A program made the translations under genes and the position numbers. Positions 30,560 through 39,676 of a stretch of 64,000 nt of DNA are shown piece after piece. Numbering within the stretch: position 1 is the first letter of the stretch; the number at the start of each line of letters is the position of its first letter. Origin of the DNA: Mycobacterium intracellulare ATCC 13950. GTDB lineage: Bacteria; Actinomycetota; Actinomycetes; Mycobacteriales; Mycobacteriaceae. The stretch is from positions 3,906,001 to 3,970,000 of the forward strand of contig NC_016946.1 of assembly GCF_000277125.1 (NCBI RefSeq). The letters run 5' to 3'. Below the pieces are notes generated by a model. That model was given only the letters and a program-made list of their open reading frames with translations. It was not told the DNA's origin and ran no database searches.

Positions 30560-30623
30560 TTGTGCCCACCTCCGAGCGACAACGACGGCCGCCGTTGCGG
30601 TTGTCGCTCGGAGGTGGGCACAA
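30560..30623. repeat. Perfect 24-bp inverted repeat with 16-nt loop
   Basis: Arms at 30560-30583 (starting TTGTGCCCACCTCCGAGC) and 30600-30623 are exactly complementary. It lies in a 332-bp gene-free stretch (30407-30738) between the etfA terminator and the promoter region of the acyltransferase pair. A smaller stem (GACGACG/CGTCGTC at 30499-30521) is nearby. It has no U-run on either strand and no coding potential; it may be a palindromic repeat element. Confidence 0.7.
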
Positions 30624-30693
30624 CGGCACATCCCCCTGGGCCGGGGACTGGTGGGGCCGGTGTGACGCACCGGACGGGCGTGGCACACAAGAA

Positions 30694-30721
30694 AGCCCCC
30701 GGCGCCGCGGCGCCGGGGGCT
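30694..30721 (-). terminator. Intrinsic terminator of etfBA
   Basis: AGCCCCCGGCGCC-GC-GGCGCCGGGGGCT: a 13-bp perfect GC stem, followed on the minus strand by TTTCTTGTG. It is 18 bp past the etfA stop. This is the clearest classical terminator of a protein operon in the window. Confidence 0.9.
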
Positions 30722-30738
30722 CTTCGAGGCCGAGAAGC

Positions 30739-31695
30739 TCAGCCCTTGCGTGCCTTGATCGCGTCGGTCAGCTGCGGGGCGACCTTGAACAGGTCGCCCA
30801 CCACGCCGTAGTCGGCGATCTCGAAGATGGGTGCCTCTTCGTCCTTGTTGACCGCGACGATGGTCTTGGACGTCTGCATCCCGGCGCGGTGCTGGATCGC
30901 ACCGGAGATGCCCAGCGCGATGTAGAGCTGCGGCGAGACCGTCTTACCCGTCTGGCCCACCTGGAACTGGCCCGGGTAGTAGCCGGAGTCGACGGCGGCA
31001 CGAGACGCGCCGACGGCCGCGCCGAGCGAGTCGGCCAGGGCCTCGACCACGCTGAAGTTCTCCGCGCTGCCCACGCCGCGACCGCCGGAGACCACGATGG
31101 TGGCCTCGGACAGCTCGGGGCGGTCACCGGCGACCGCGGGCTCGCGGGCGGTGATCTTGGTGGCGTTCTCGGCGGGGGCCGGGACCTCGACGGTGACCTG
31201 CTCGCCGGCTCCGGCGGACGGCTCGGCGTCGACGGCGCCGGCGCGCAGGGTGATCACCGGGGTGTCGCCGTTGGCCTGGGCCTCGACGGTGAACGCGCCA
31301 CCGAAGATCGAGTGGATGGCCTTGGGGCCCTCCTTGACCTCGACCACGTCGACCAGCAGACCGGAACCGATCCGGGCCGCGAGCCGGCCGGCGATTTCCT
31401 TGCCGTCGGCGTTGGCGGCCAGCAGCACGGCCGCGGGCGCGTTCGACTCGGCCAGCGCGGCAAGCACGTCGACCACCGGGGTGATCAGGTACTTGTCCAC
31501 GTCGTCGGACTCGGCGACGTAGATCTTGGCGGCGCCGGCCTCCTTCAGCCCGTCGGCCAGCGGGGCGGCCGTCCCCGGCGCCCCGACCACGACGGCGGAG
31601 GGCTCGCCCAGCGCGCGGGCGGCGGTGATCAATTCGGAGGTGACCTTCTTCAGCGCACCTTCGGCGTGCTCCACGAGCACCAATACTTCAGCCAT
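30739..31695 (-). CDS. etfA: Electron transfer flavoprotein alpha subunit
   Basis: 318-aa FAD-carrying subunit (FixB) that passes electrons from acyl-CoA dehydrogenases to the membrane quinone pool. The C-terminal FAD domain is complete: [32 protein letters not shown] and [15 protein letters not shown]. It follows etfB by 51 bp in one transcription unit that ends at the terminator 30694-30721. Confidence 0.95.
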   Translation of the reverse strand: MAEVLVLVEHAEGALKKVTSELITAARALGEPSAVVVGAPGTAAPLADGLKEAGAAKIYVAESDDVDKYLITPVVDVLAALAESNAPAAVLLAANADGKEIAGRLAARIGSGLLVDVVEVKEGPKAIHSIFGGAFTVEAQANGDTPVITLRAGAVDAEPSAGAGEQVTVEVPAPAENATKITAREPAVAGDRPELSEATIVVSGGRGVGSAENFSVVEALADSLGAAVGASRAAVDSGYYPGQFQVGQTGKTVSPQLYIALGISGAIQHRAGMQTSKTIVAVNKDEEAPIFEIADYGVVGDLFKVAPQLTDAIKARKG

Positions 31696-31746
31696 GGTTA
31701 TATCGCTCTTCTCGTCTCAGGAATGGTCTTCGATGGGGTGCTCGAA

Positions 31747-32547
31747 TTAGATGATCTTCTGGGCGACCAGGTACTGGGCGACCTGGTTGCCGCCCTCGCC
31801 CTCGTCGGTGACCTTCTCACCCGCGGTCTTCGGCGGCTTCGGCGTCGACGACAGCACGGTGGATCCGGCGTTGGCCAGCCCGACCTCGTCGCTTTCGACC
31901 CCGATCTCGGCCAAGGTCAGCACCGTGACCTCTTTCTTCTTGGCGGCCATGATGCCCTTGAACGACGGGAAGCGCGGCTCGTTGATCTTCTCGGTGACGC
32001 TGACGACCGCGGGCAGCGTGGCCTCGAGGTTGAAGACGCCGTCGTCGGTCTCGCGCTCGCCGGTCACCTTGTCGCCCTCGAGGGAGAGCTTGCGCACGTG
32101 GGTGAGCTGCGGCAGGCCCAGGTACTCGGCGATGATGGCCGGGACCGCCCCGCCGGTGCCGTCGGTGGCCTCGTTACCGGCGATCACCAGCTCGGTGCCC
32201 TCGATGGTGCCCAGCGCGCGGGCCAGCGCCCACCCGGTCTGCACCACGTCGGAGCCGTGCAGGCCGTCGTCCTTGAGGTGGACGGCCTTGTCGGCGCCCA
32301 TCGACAGGGCCTTGCGGATCGCTTCGGTGGCGCGCTCGGGACCCGCGGTCAGCACGGTCACCGACCCCTCGACGCCGTCGGCGGCTTCCTTCTCCCGGAT
32401 CTGCAGGGCCTCTTCTACCGCGCGCTCGTTGATCTCGTCCAGCACCGCGTCGGCGGCCTCGCGGTCCAGCGTGTAATCGCCGTCTGTCAGCTTGCGCTCT
32501 GACCAAGTGTCTGGGACCTGCTTAATCAGGACCACGATGTTCGTCAT
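31747..32547 (-). CDS. etfB: Electron transfer flavoprotein beta subunit
   Basis: 266-aa AMP-binding subunit (FixA) of ETF. Signature region: VIAGNEATDGTGGAVPAIIAEYLGLPQLTHV; N-terminus NIVVLIKQVPDTW. An AGGAGG ribosome site is about 12 nt before the ATG. It is the first gene of etfBA and is divergent from the methyltransferase gene across a 229-bp promoter region with a small palindrome. Confidence 0.95.
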   Translation of the reverse strand: MTNIVVLIKQVPDTWSERKLTDGDYTLDREAADAVLDEINERAVEEALQIREKEAADGVEGSVTVLTAGPERATEAIRKALSMGADKAVHLKDDGLHGSDVVQTGWALARALGTIEGTELVIAGNEATDGTGGAVPAIIAEYLGLPQLTHVRKLSLEGDKVTGERETDDGVFNLEATLPAVVSVTEKINEPRFPSFKGIMAAKKKEVTVLTLAEIGVESDEVGLANAGSTVLSSTPKPPKTAGEKVTDEGEGGNQVAQYLVAQKII

Positions 32548-32629
32548 GAGTGTGGTTCGTCCTCCTCGAAGGGGTCCGCAGCGCTCGACTGCGAGACCTC
32601 GGTACGCGTTTTTCGCAACGCACAGCCGT

Positions 32630-32645
32630 GTTACTACCCGGTAAC
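32630..32645. promoter_or_regulatory. Palindrome upstream of etfB
   Basis: GTTAC-tacccg-GTAAC lies 83 bp before the etfB start and 132 bp before the divergent methyltransferase gene. It looks like a small repressor site, perhaps for a fatty-acid-responsive regulator; no regulator gene is adjacent. Confidence 0.35.
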
Positions 32646-32776
32646 TTTGTGCGGTATGCCTTCACACCATAGCTGGTAGTGCTGCAGGTTCTTGCGGCCC
32701 GCCTCCCCCTGCGCGCGCGGGGTTACCCACTTGTGTGGTTCGCGAATCCGACACTTCGCGTTAGCCTGCCTATGCA

Positions 32777-33601
32777 ATGAGCGCACCGGTACCTGACCTC
32801 CCCCCGCACACCCCCGGCGTCACCGCGTCGGTGGGCGACGCGGTGATGATGCTGACGGGCGAGCGCACCATCCCGGGTTTGGACATCGAAAACTACTGGT
32901 TTCGGCGCCACGAGGTGGTCTACCAGCGGCTTGCCGAGCGCTGCGTGGGCCGCGAGGTGCTCGAGGCGGGCTGCGGCGAGGGATACGGCGCCGACCTGAT
33001 CGCCGGCGTCGCTCGCCGCGTCATCGCGGTGGACTACGACGAGTCCGCCGTGGCCCACGTCCGCGCCCGCTACCCCCGGGTGGACGTCATGCAGGCCAAC
33101 CTCGCGCGGCTCCCGCTGCCCGATTCGTCGGTGGACATTGTGGTCAACTTCCAGGTCATCGAGCATCTGTGGGACCAAACACAATTCGTCGCCGAGTGCG
33201 CGCGGGTGCTGCGACCGTCGGGGCTGCTGATGATGTCGACGCCCAACCGGATCACCTTCTCGCCCGGGCGCGACACCCCGATCAACCCGTTCCACACCCG
33301 CGAACTCAACGCCGACGAGATGGCTGAGCTGCTCATCGCCGGCGGTTTTTCGGACGTGTCGATCAGCGGCCTGTTCCACGGTCCGCGGCTGCAGGAGATG
33401 GACGCCCGGCACGGCGGTTCGATCATCGACGCGCAGATCGCGCGCGCGGTAACCGACGCCCCGTGGCCACCCGACCTGGCGGCGGACGTCGCCGCGGTCA
33501 CCACCGACGACTTCGAACTCGTAGAAAGCGGATCCGGCGCGGCGACCGGCCGGCACATCGACGACAGCCTCGACCTGATCGCAATCGCGGTAGCGCCGTG
33601 A
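32777..33601 (+). CDS. SAM-dependent methyltransferase (Rv3030 homologue)
   Basis: 274-aa class I methyltransferase: motif I VLEAGCGEGYGADL, VIAVDYDESAV and the post-motif QANLARLPLPDSSVDIVVNFQVIEHL. In M. tuberculosis this gene heads the Rv3030-Rv3037c region, proposed to build methylglucose lipopolysaccharides, 6-O-methylated glucans that bind fatty acyl-CoA. The stop overlaps the GH57 gene start in GTGA. Confidence 0.86.
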   Translation: MSAPVPDLPPHTPGVTASVGDAVMMLTGERTIPGLDIENYWFRRHEVVYQRLAERCVGREVLEAGCGEGYGADLIAGVARRVIAVDYDESAVAHVRARYPRVDVMQANLARLPLPDSSVDIVVNFQVIEHLWDQTQFVAECARVLRPSGLLMMSTPNRITFSPGRDTPINPFHTRELNADEMAELLIAGGFSDVSISGLFHGPRLQEMDARHGGSIIDAQIARAVTDAPWPPDLAADVAAVTTDDFELVESGSGAATGRHIDDSLDLIAIAVAP

Positions 33602-35178
33602 ACTCGACGCCAGACCGGGTCCCCGGCCTGTTCACCCTGGTTTTGCACACCCATCTTCCGTGGCTGGCCCACCACGGCCGCTGGCCGGTCGGTGAGGAAT
33701 GGCTGTATCAATCCTGGGCGGCGGCCTACCTGCCGCTGATGCGCGTGCTGAACACGCTGGCCGGCGAGGACCGCCAGGGACTGATCACGCTCGGCGTCAC
33801 GCCGGTGGTGAACGCGCAACTCGACGACCCGTATTGCCTTGGCGGCATGCATCATTGGCTGGCGAACTGGCGGCTGCGCGCAGCCGAGGCGGCCAGTGTG
33901 CGGTCGATTCCCCGATCGAAGTCGGCCGGCTATCAGTCGTGCACGCCGGAGGCGTTGCGCGCCTTGGGGATTCGCGAGGAGGCGGAGGCCGAGAACGCCC
34001 TTGAGGACTTCGCCACCCTATGGCGGCACGGCGGCAGCGCGCCGCTGCGCGGGTTGCTCGACGCCGGCACGGTGGAGCTGCTCGGCGGGCCGCTGGCCCA
34101 CCCGTTCCAACCGCTGCTCGCCCCCCGCCTGCGCGAGTTCGCCCTGCGCGAGGGGCTGGCCGACGCCGGGCAGCGGCTGGCGCACACCCCCACCGGCATC
34201 TGGGCGCCCGAATGCGCGTACGCGCCCGGGCTCGAACACGACTACGCCGCCGCCGGGGTCACGCACTTCATGGTCGACGGCCCGTCACTGCACGGCGACA
34301 CTGCGCTGGGCCGGCCCGTCGGCGACACCGACGTGGTGGCGTTCGGGCGCGACCTGCAGGTCAGCTACCGGGTGTGGTCGCCGAAGTCCGGCTACCCCGG
34401 GCACGCCGCCTATCGCGATTTCCACACCTATGACCACCTCACCGGGCTCAAGCCGGCCAGGGTCACCGGCCGCAACGTGCCCTCGGAAGGCAAGGCGCCC
34501 TACGACCCCGAGCGGGCCGACCACGCCGTCGACATTCACGTCGCCGACTTCGTCGAGACGGTCCGCAACCGCCTGACGAGCGAGTCCGCGCGCATCGGGC
34601 GGCCCGCGCATGTGATCGCCGCCTTCGACACCGAGCTGTTCGGCCACTGGTGGTACGAGGGCCCGACCTGGTTGGAGCGGGTGCTGCGCGCCCTGCCCGA
34701 GGCCGGCGTGCGGGTGGGCACCCTGACCGACGCGATCGCCGACGGCTTCGTCGGTAGCCCGGTGGCCCTGCCGCCCAGCTCGTGGGGTTCGGGCAAGGAC
34801 TGGCAGGTGTGGGCCGGCGACCAGGTCGCCGACCTGGTGCAGCTCAACAACGAAGTGGTCGACACCGCGCTGAGCACCGTCGACAAGGCGCTGTCCCAAA
34901 CCGCGACGCTGGACGGGCCCATCCCCCGCGACCACGTCGCCGACCAGATCCTGCGCGAAACCTTGCTGACGGTCTCCAGCGACTGGCCGTTCATGGTGAG
35001 CAAGGATTCGGCCGCCGACTACGCCCGCTACCGCGCCCACCTGCACGCGCACGCCACCCGTGAGATCGCGGGGGCGCTGGCGTCCGGGCGGCGCGACACC
35101 GCGCAGCGCCTGGCGGAGGGGTGGAACCGCGCGGACGGACTCTTCGGCGCCCTCGACGCCCGCAGGTTGCCCCGATGA
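33598..35178 (+). CDS. Glycoside hydrolase family 57, probable glucan branching enzyme (Rv3031 homologue)
   Basis: 526-aa GH57 protein. Conserved motifs in order: LHTHLPWLAHHG, GIWAPECAY (nucleophile Glu) and AAFDTELFGHWWYEGPTWL (acid/base Asp). A DUF1957-type helical C-terminus follows. The start GTG at 33598 overlaps the methyltransferase stop and gives the M. tuberculosis length. Expected to add alpha-1,6 branches to cytosolic alpha-glucan or methylglucose polysaccharide precursors. Confidence 0.9.
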   Translation: MNSTPDRVPGLFTLVLHTHLPWLAHHGRWPVGEEWLYQSWAAAYLPLMRVLNTLAGEDRQGLITLGVTPVVNAQLDDPYCLGGMHHWLANWRLRAAEAASVRSIPRSKSAGYQSCTPEALRALGIREEAEAENALEDFATLWRHGGSAPLRGLLDAGTVELLGGPLAHPFQPLLAPRLREFALREGLADAGQRLAHTPTGIWAPECAYAPGLEHDYAAAGVTHFMVDGPSLHGDTALGRPVGDTDVVAFGRDLQVSYRVWSPKSGYPGHAAYRDFHTYDHLTGLKPARVTGRNVPSEGKAPYDPERADHAVDIHVADFVETVRNRLTSESARIGRPAHVIAAFDTELFGHWWYEGPTWLERVLRALPEAGVRVGTLTDAIADGFVGSPVALPPSSWGSGKDWQVWAGDQVADLVQLNNEVVDTALSTVDKALSQTATLDGPIPRDHVADQILRETLLTVSSDWPFMVSKDSAADYARYRAHLHAHATREIAGALASGRRDTAQRLAEGWNRADGLFGALDARRLPR

Positions 35179-35191
35179 GGTGGACCACGAA

Positions 35192-36436
35192 GTGAAGATC
35201 CTGATGGTGTCGTGGGAGTACCCGCCGGTGGTCGTCGGCGGGCTCGGCCGGCACGTCCACCACCTGTCCACCGCGCTGGCGGCCGCAGGTCACGACGTCG
35301 TGGTGCTGTCACGCCGACCCACCGGGACCGATCCCCGCAGCCATCCGTCGTCCGACCAGATCAGCGAGGGTGTTCGGGTGATCGCGGCCGCGCAGGATCC
35401 GCACGAGTTCACCTTCGGCACCGACATGATGGCCTGGACGCTCGCGATGGGGCATTCCATGGTCCGCGCCGGGCTGAGCCTGAAGAAACCCGGCAGCAGC
35501 CACGCGTGGCGGCCCGACGTCGTGCACGCCCACGACTGGCTGGTGGCCCATCCGGCGATCGCGCTGGCCCAATTCTATGACGTGCCAATGGTTTCCACGA
35601 TCCACGCGACCGAGGCCGGTCGGCATTCCGGCTGGGTCAGCGGCGCGCTCAGCCGTCAGGTGCACGCGGTCGAGTCCTGGCTGGTGCGCGAATCCGATTC
35701 GCTGATCACCTGTTCGGGGTCGATGGCCGACGAGATCACCGAACTGTTCGGTCCGGGGCTGGCCGAGATCACCGTGATCTGCAACGGCATCGAGACGGCG
35801 CGGTGGCCGTTCGCGGCGCGGCGGCCGCGCACGGGGCCGGCCGAACTGCTTTACCTGGGGCGGCTGGAGTACGAAAAGGGGGTGCACGACGTCATCGCCG
35901 CGCTCCCGCGGGTCAGGCGCACCCACCCGGGCACCACGCTGACCATCGCCGGCGAGGGCACCCAGCAGGGCTGGCTCATCGAGCAAGCCCGTAAACACCG
36001 GGTGTTCAAGGCGATTCGGTTCGTCGGGCACCTCGAGCACGCGGAGCTGTTGGCCGTACTGCATCGCGCCGACGCCGCGGTGTTGCCCAGCCACTACGAG
36101 CCGTTCGGCATCGTGGCGCTCGAGGCGGCCGCGGCCGGCACTCCCCTGGTGACGTCGAACATCGGCGGGCTGGGCGAGGCGGTGATCGACGGTCGGACCG
36201 GCGTATCGTGCCCGCCCCGGGACGTGACCCGGCTGGCCGCGGCGATTCGCACCGTCCTCGACGATCCGCGCGCCGCGCAACAACGCGCCCGGGCCGCCCG
36301 CGAACGCCTCACGTCCGACTTCGATTGGCATACGGTGGCCGACAAGACCGCGCAGGTCTATCTGTCGGCCAAGCGCGGCGAGCGGCAGCCGCAGGCGCGA
36401 CTCCCCATCGTCGAACACGCCTTGCCGGACCGGTAG
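35192..36436 (+). CDS. GT4 alpha-1,4-glucosyltransferase (Rv3032 homologue)
   Basis: 414-aa GT-B glycosyltransferase: glycogen-synthase-like start VSWEYPPVVVGGLGRHVHHL, HAHDWLVAHPAI, and the EX7E motif in SHYEPFGIVALEAAAAGTPLV. In M. tuberculosis Rv3032 elongates alpha-1,4-glucan of methylglucose lipopolysaccharide and glycogen. The GTG at 35192 matches the homologue's length; it lies 13 bp after the GH57 stop, so the three genes form one operon. Confidence 0.92.
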   Translation: MKILMVSWEYPPVVVGGLGRHVHHLSTALAAAGHDVVVLSRRPTGTDPRSHPSSDQISEGVRVIAAAQDPHEFTFGTDMMAWTLAMGHSMVRAGLSLKKPGSSHAWRPDVVHAHDWLVAHPAIALAQFYDVPMVSTIHATEAGRHSGWVSGALSRQVHAVESWLVRESDSLITCSGSMADEITELFGPGLAEITVICNGIETARWPFAARRPRTGPAELLYLGRLEYEKGVHDVIAALPRVRRTHPGTTLTIAGEGTQQGWLIEQARKHRVFKAIRFVGHLEHAELLAVLHRADAAVLPSHYEPFGIVALEAAAAGTPLVTSNIGGLGEAVIDGRTGVSCPPRDVTRLAAAIRTVLDDPRAAQQRARAARERLTSDFDWHTVADKTAQVYLSAKRGERQPQARLPIVEHALPDR

Positions 36437-36458
36437 CGAGCTTTCTAACGTTTCAGGC

Positions 36459-37841
36459 ATGGGCCTGGACTATTCGAGCGTGGTGCACGCGCCGATCACG
36501 GACGTCTTCGATTGGCATGCCAGGCCGGGTGCCTTCCACCGCCTCTCGCCGCCGTGGCAGCCGATGCGCCTCATCGCCGAGGCATCCTCGCTCGAGGACG
36601 GGCGGGCGACGCTGGCGCTGCCCGGCGGCCTGCGCTGGATCGCCGTGCATCAGCCGGACGGCTACGATCCCCCGCGCCGGTTCGTCGACGCCCTCGGTGG
36701 TGACGGCCTGGCCACGCTTCCGGCGCGAATGGCGTTGCGCTGGCGCCACACCCACGAGTTCGTAGACATCGGCGATGACCGCACGCGGGTGATCGACCGG
36801 GTCGAGACCGCGGTGCCGGGATCGCTGTTGCGGCCCATGTTCGACTACCGGCACCGCCAGCTGGCCGACGACTTGGCTGCCCACCGGTTGGCCGCCGAGA
36901 ACGGTCTGAAGCGATCGACGATCGCCGTCACCGGATCGTCGGGGCTGGTCGGTTCGGCGCTGACGGCGTTTCTGCGCACCGGCGGGCACCGGGTCATCCT
37001 GCTGGTCAGGCGCGACGCACGCGACACCGACGAACGGCGTTGGGACCCCGAGGATCCCGACCCGCAGCTGTTGGCCGGAGTCGACGCGGTCATCCATCTG
37101 GCTGGCGCCTCCATCGCCGGACGGTTCACCGACAAGCACCGGGATGCCATCCGGGACAGCAGGATTGGGCCCACCCGGCGCCTCGCCGAACTCTTGGCCC
37201 GCACCGACCCCCGGCCCGCCGTGCTGATCTCGGCGTCATCGGTCGGCTATTACGGATACGACCGCGGCGACGACACGCTGAGCGAGGACAGCGACCGTGG
37301 GGAGGGATTCCTGGCCGACGTGGTGGCCGACTGGGAGGAGGCGACCGCACCCGCGCAGGAGGCGGGGCTGCGGGTGGTGCGGGTGCGCACCGGCATCGTC
37401 CAGTCACCGCGCGGCGGCACGCTGAGGCTGATGCGTCCGCTGTTTGCCGCCGGGCTCGGGGGGCGATTGGGCGACGGCAGGCAATGGCTGTCCTGGATCG
37501 GAATCGACGACCTGGTCGATGTGTATCACCGCGCGCTGTGGGACACGGCGCTGTCGGGGCCCGTGAATGCCGTTGCGCCGCAACCCGTCCGCAACGCGGA
37601 GTACACGTCGACCCTGGCGGCGGTGCTGCATCGGCCGGCCGTGTTGCCGGTGCCGTCGCTGGGGCCTCGCCTCCTGCTCGGGGGGCAGGGCGCCCGCGAA
37701 CTGGCCTGCGCGAGCCAGCGGGTGGCACCCCGCAAGCTCGTCGCGGCCGGGCACCGGTTCCGTCAACCCGACCTGACCCAGGCGCTGCGTCACCTGTTGG
37801 GCCGCGGGCAGTCAACGGTTAGGGCACCCGGCGGACGGTGA
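36459..37841 (+). CDS. SRPBCC-epimerase fusion (TIGR01777 family)
   Basis: 460 aa. Residues 1-150 are a SRPBCC (START-like) domain (VVHAPITDVFDWHARPGAF). From about 155 there is an extended-SDR epimerase of the TIGR01777 family: TIAVTGSSGLVGSALTAFL, HLAGASIAGRF and SSASSVGYYG. The substrate is unknown. It begins the accessory island after the Rv3032 homologue, and its 3' end overlaps the convergent SDR gene by 23 bp. Confidence 0.85.
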   Translation: MGLDYSSVVHAPITDVFDWHARPGAFHRLSPPWQPMRLIAEASSLEDGRATLALPGGLRWIAVHQPDGYDPPRRFVDALGGDGLATLPARMALRWRHTHEFVDIGDDRTRVIDRVETAVPGSLLRPMFDYRHRQLADDLAAHRLAAENGLKRSTIAVTGSSGLVGSALTAFLRTGGHRVILLVRRDARDTDERRWDPEDPDPQLLAGVDAVIHLAGASIAGRFTDKHRDAIRDSRIGPTRRLAELLARTDPRPAVLISASSVGYYGYDRGDDTLSEDSDRGEGFLADVVADWEEATAPAQEAGLRVVRVRTGIVQSPRGGTLRLMRPLFAAGLGGRLGDGRQWLSWIGIDDLVDVYHRALWDTALSGPVNAVAPQPVRNAEYTSTLAAVLHRPAVLPVPSLGPRLLLGGQGARELACASQRVAPRKLVAAGHRFRQPDLTQALRHLLGRGQSTVRAPGGR

Positions 37842-38898
37842 GCGGGCCTTCGTGAAGGTCGCGGCTGATGGCCTCGGCGCACGAACGCGCACGAAGGACG
37901 GGGCTCTGGGTTCCCCAGGTATGCAAGAACCCGTCGACCAGGTCGGCCAGCGCAGCCTCGGAACTCCACCGCGGCGACCATCCGAGAACGTTACGCGCGC
38001 GGTCGGTGCCCAGCAGCGGCAACGAAAACGCCATGTCCAGCCAGCCACGATCGAGGGGTTGCAACCTGGCCCGCCACGACGCCGCCACCAACAGCCCCAG
38101 TAGCGGGGAGGGCACGTGAATCGGGCGTGCCCGCAACGCCTTTGCGATGTCATCGCGGCCGACCGGCGGTTCGGCGGCCAGGTTGAAGGGCCCGAGTGCG
38201 CGGCGCTCGATCGCCTTGACGCACGCGTCGGCGACGTCGTCGGCGTGCACGATGGACACGCTCAGCGAGCGGTCCAGCGGTAGCAGCGGCAACCAGCGCA
38301 CCCAACGCGGGTCCACGTAGGCGGGCAGGGTGTAGCGTCGCAGGCCCAACGCGGCGTCGCGCTGCAGGATGAAACCGGGCCTCATCCGGGTGATTCCGAC
38401 CCCGTCGGGGTTGTGCCCCTCGTAGCCGTCGAGCATGTGCTCCACCGCGGATTTCGCCCTGCTGTACGCGGAGGATGGTATGCCCGCGGTCGAGAAGGTC
38501 TCGTCGACCTTCTGCCCGTATCGCCCGGCGGCGTAGGTCCCCACCGACGACATGTGCAGCAGGTGCGGCACTTTCGCGTTGTGTGCCGCGCTCAATACCG
38601 CCGCGCTGCCGTTGACCCCGACCGCGTCCAAATAACGCCTGTTGCGTGTGGGCTGGAAACCCCACGCCAGATGGACCACGCACGCGGCCCCGCGGAAGAC
38701 CTTGAGCAGCTCGAGCTCCACGCCCGAGTCGGCCAGGTCCAGCTCGTGCCAGTGGGCGGACCGGTACACGTCGTCCGAAGGCGGTCGCCTCCGGCTGATT
38801 CCGACGATCTCATAGTCCGAGTCGTCGGCGGTGAGCCGGCGCAGTAAGGCGGTGCCGACGTTGCCGCTGGCCCCGGTGATCACGATGCGCTTGGGCAC
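37819..38898 (-). CDS. NAD-dependent epimerase/dehydratase (extended SDR)
   Basis: 359 aa: nucleotide loop IVITGASGNVGTALLRRL, DLADSG, HLAWGFQPTRN, and the catalytic Tyr-X3-Lys in SSAYSRAKSAVEHML. Short-chain dehydrogenase acting on a sugar, steroid or lipid; substrate not deducible. GTG start with AAAGGGGG 7 nt upstream. It is the last gene of a three-gene minus-strand unit (gaps 33 and 25 bp) that starts at a SigF-type promoter near 40490. Confidence 0.84.
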   Translation of the reverse strand: MPKRIVITGASGNVGTALLRRLTADDSDYEIVGISRRRPPSDDVYRSAHWHELDLADSGVELELLKVFRGAACVVHLAWGFQPTRNRRYLDAVGVNGSAAVLSAAHNAKVPHLLHMSSVGTYAAGRYGQKVDETFSTAGIPSSAYSRAKSAVEHMLDGYEGHNPDGVGITRMRPGFILQRDAALGLRRYTLPAYVDPRWVRWLPLLPLDRSLSVSIVHADDVADACVKAIERRALGPFNLAAEPPVGRDDIAKALRARPIHVPSPLLGLLVAASWRARLQPLDRGWLDMAFSLPLLGTDRARNVLGWSPRWSSEAALADLVDGFLHTWGTQSPVLRARSCAEAISRDLHEGPLTVRRVP

Positions 38899-38923
38899 CG
38901 GCTACCCCCTTTCCTACGCCCGG

Positions 38924-39643
38924 TTACTCATCGGCATCCCTGCCGTCACGGCTCTGCCGATACGCGCGGGCGCGCAGGTCGGCGAGCCACCGCGGGTGCA
39001 GGCTCAGGCCCGGCGCGGTGTTGACGACGGGATCGAACGACACGTCGCGATGCTGTTCGTCGTCGACGACCGCGGTCAGCGTCAAGTGGCCCACCGGGGT
39101 GAAATGCCCTCTGCCGCAGGCTTGGTCGAGCGCGATCTCGATATTGCCGCGTTCGAGACGGTTGCGGACGTTGGCCAGCGACAAGCCGAGGCCGTCGATG
39201 TCGCTCGGGGTGCGGGCCCGCAGCCACCAATTGTGGTTCTGATAGTGCAACGGCATCAGGGTGGTCAGTGTCTGTCCGTTCCACGACGCGGTCGGCCGCA
39301 GCGCCACCGCCCGGGACAGCACCCCCGACCCGGCGGACACGAGCAAGATGTCCCACGGCTTTCCCGCCGGCTCCGGGGGCGTCAACCGGAAAGCCAGGCC
39401 GACGAAGTCGGGCAGCGCGCCCGGTGTGCCGCTGGCCTTGGATACCCGGGCAACGATCTCCGACGAGGGGATCGGCAAGCCCTGACCCGCCGGGGCGATG
39501 CGTTCGATGAAGCCCCTCGCCAGCACCCCGCTCGGATGAAAGATCCGTTTGCCCCGGATCGCGGAGCCCCACTGGAAGGGCAGCGCCACAAGATCGAAAA
39601 CATTCACCGGCGGCGGATTCCCGTTCTGTGTCGGGGGAAACAC
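38924..39643 (-). CDS. Catalase-superfamily-like protein, function unknown
   Basis: 239 aa. The segments HPSGVLARGFIERIAP, ARVSKASGTPGALPDFVGLAFRL and WDILLVSAG resemble the barrel of small catalase-like proteins found in mycobacteria, where the first stands in for the heme-site start. I cannot confirm heme ligands. GTG start, no clear ribosome site; probably coupled to the secreted-protein gene 33 bp upstream. The match to the catalase fold is an impression, not a search result. Confidence 0.65.
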   Translation of the reverse strand: MFPPTQNGNPPPVNVFDLVALPFQWGSAIRGKRIFHPSGVLARGFIERIAPAGQGLPIPSSEIVARVSKASGTPGALPDFVGLAFRLTPPEPAGKPWDILLVSAGSGVLSRAVALRPTASWNGQTLTTLMPLHYQNHNWWLRARTPSDIDGLGLSLANVRNRLERGNIEIALDQACGRGHFTPVGHLTLTAVVDDEQHRDVSFDPVVNTAPGLSLHPRWLADLRARAYRQSRDGRDADE

Positions 39644-39676
39644 GCCGCGCGACGTCCCTGGGTGACGACGGGACGG

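Noticed and set aside
32690..32776. Sigma-70 type promoter for the Rv3030 homologue
   Set aside because: No convincing -10/-35 pair could be read; left uncalled rather than guessed.
38899..38935. SigF-like box GGGTAG before the SDR gene
   Set aside because: The -35 would be GTAA instead of GTTT, and the gene is already explained by the upstream operon promoter.
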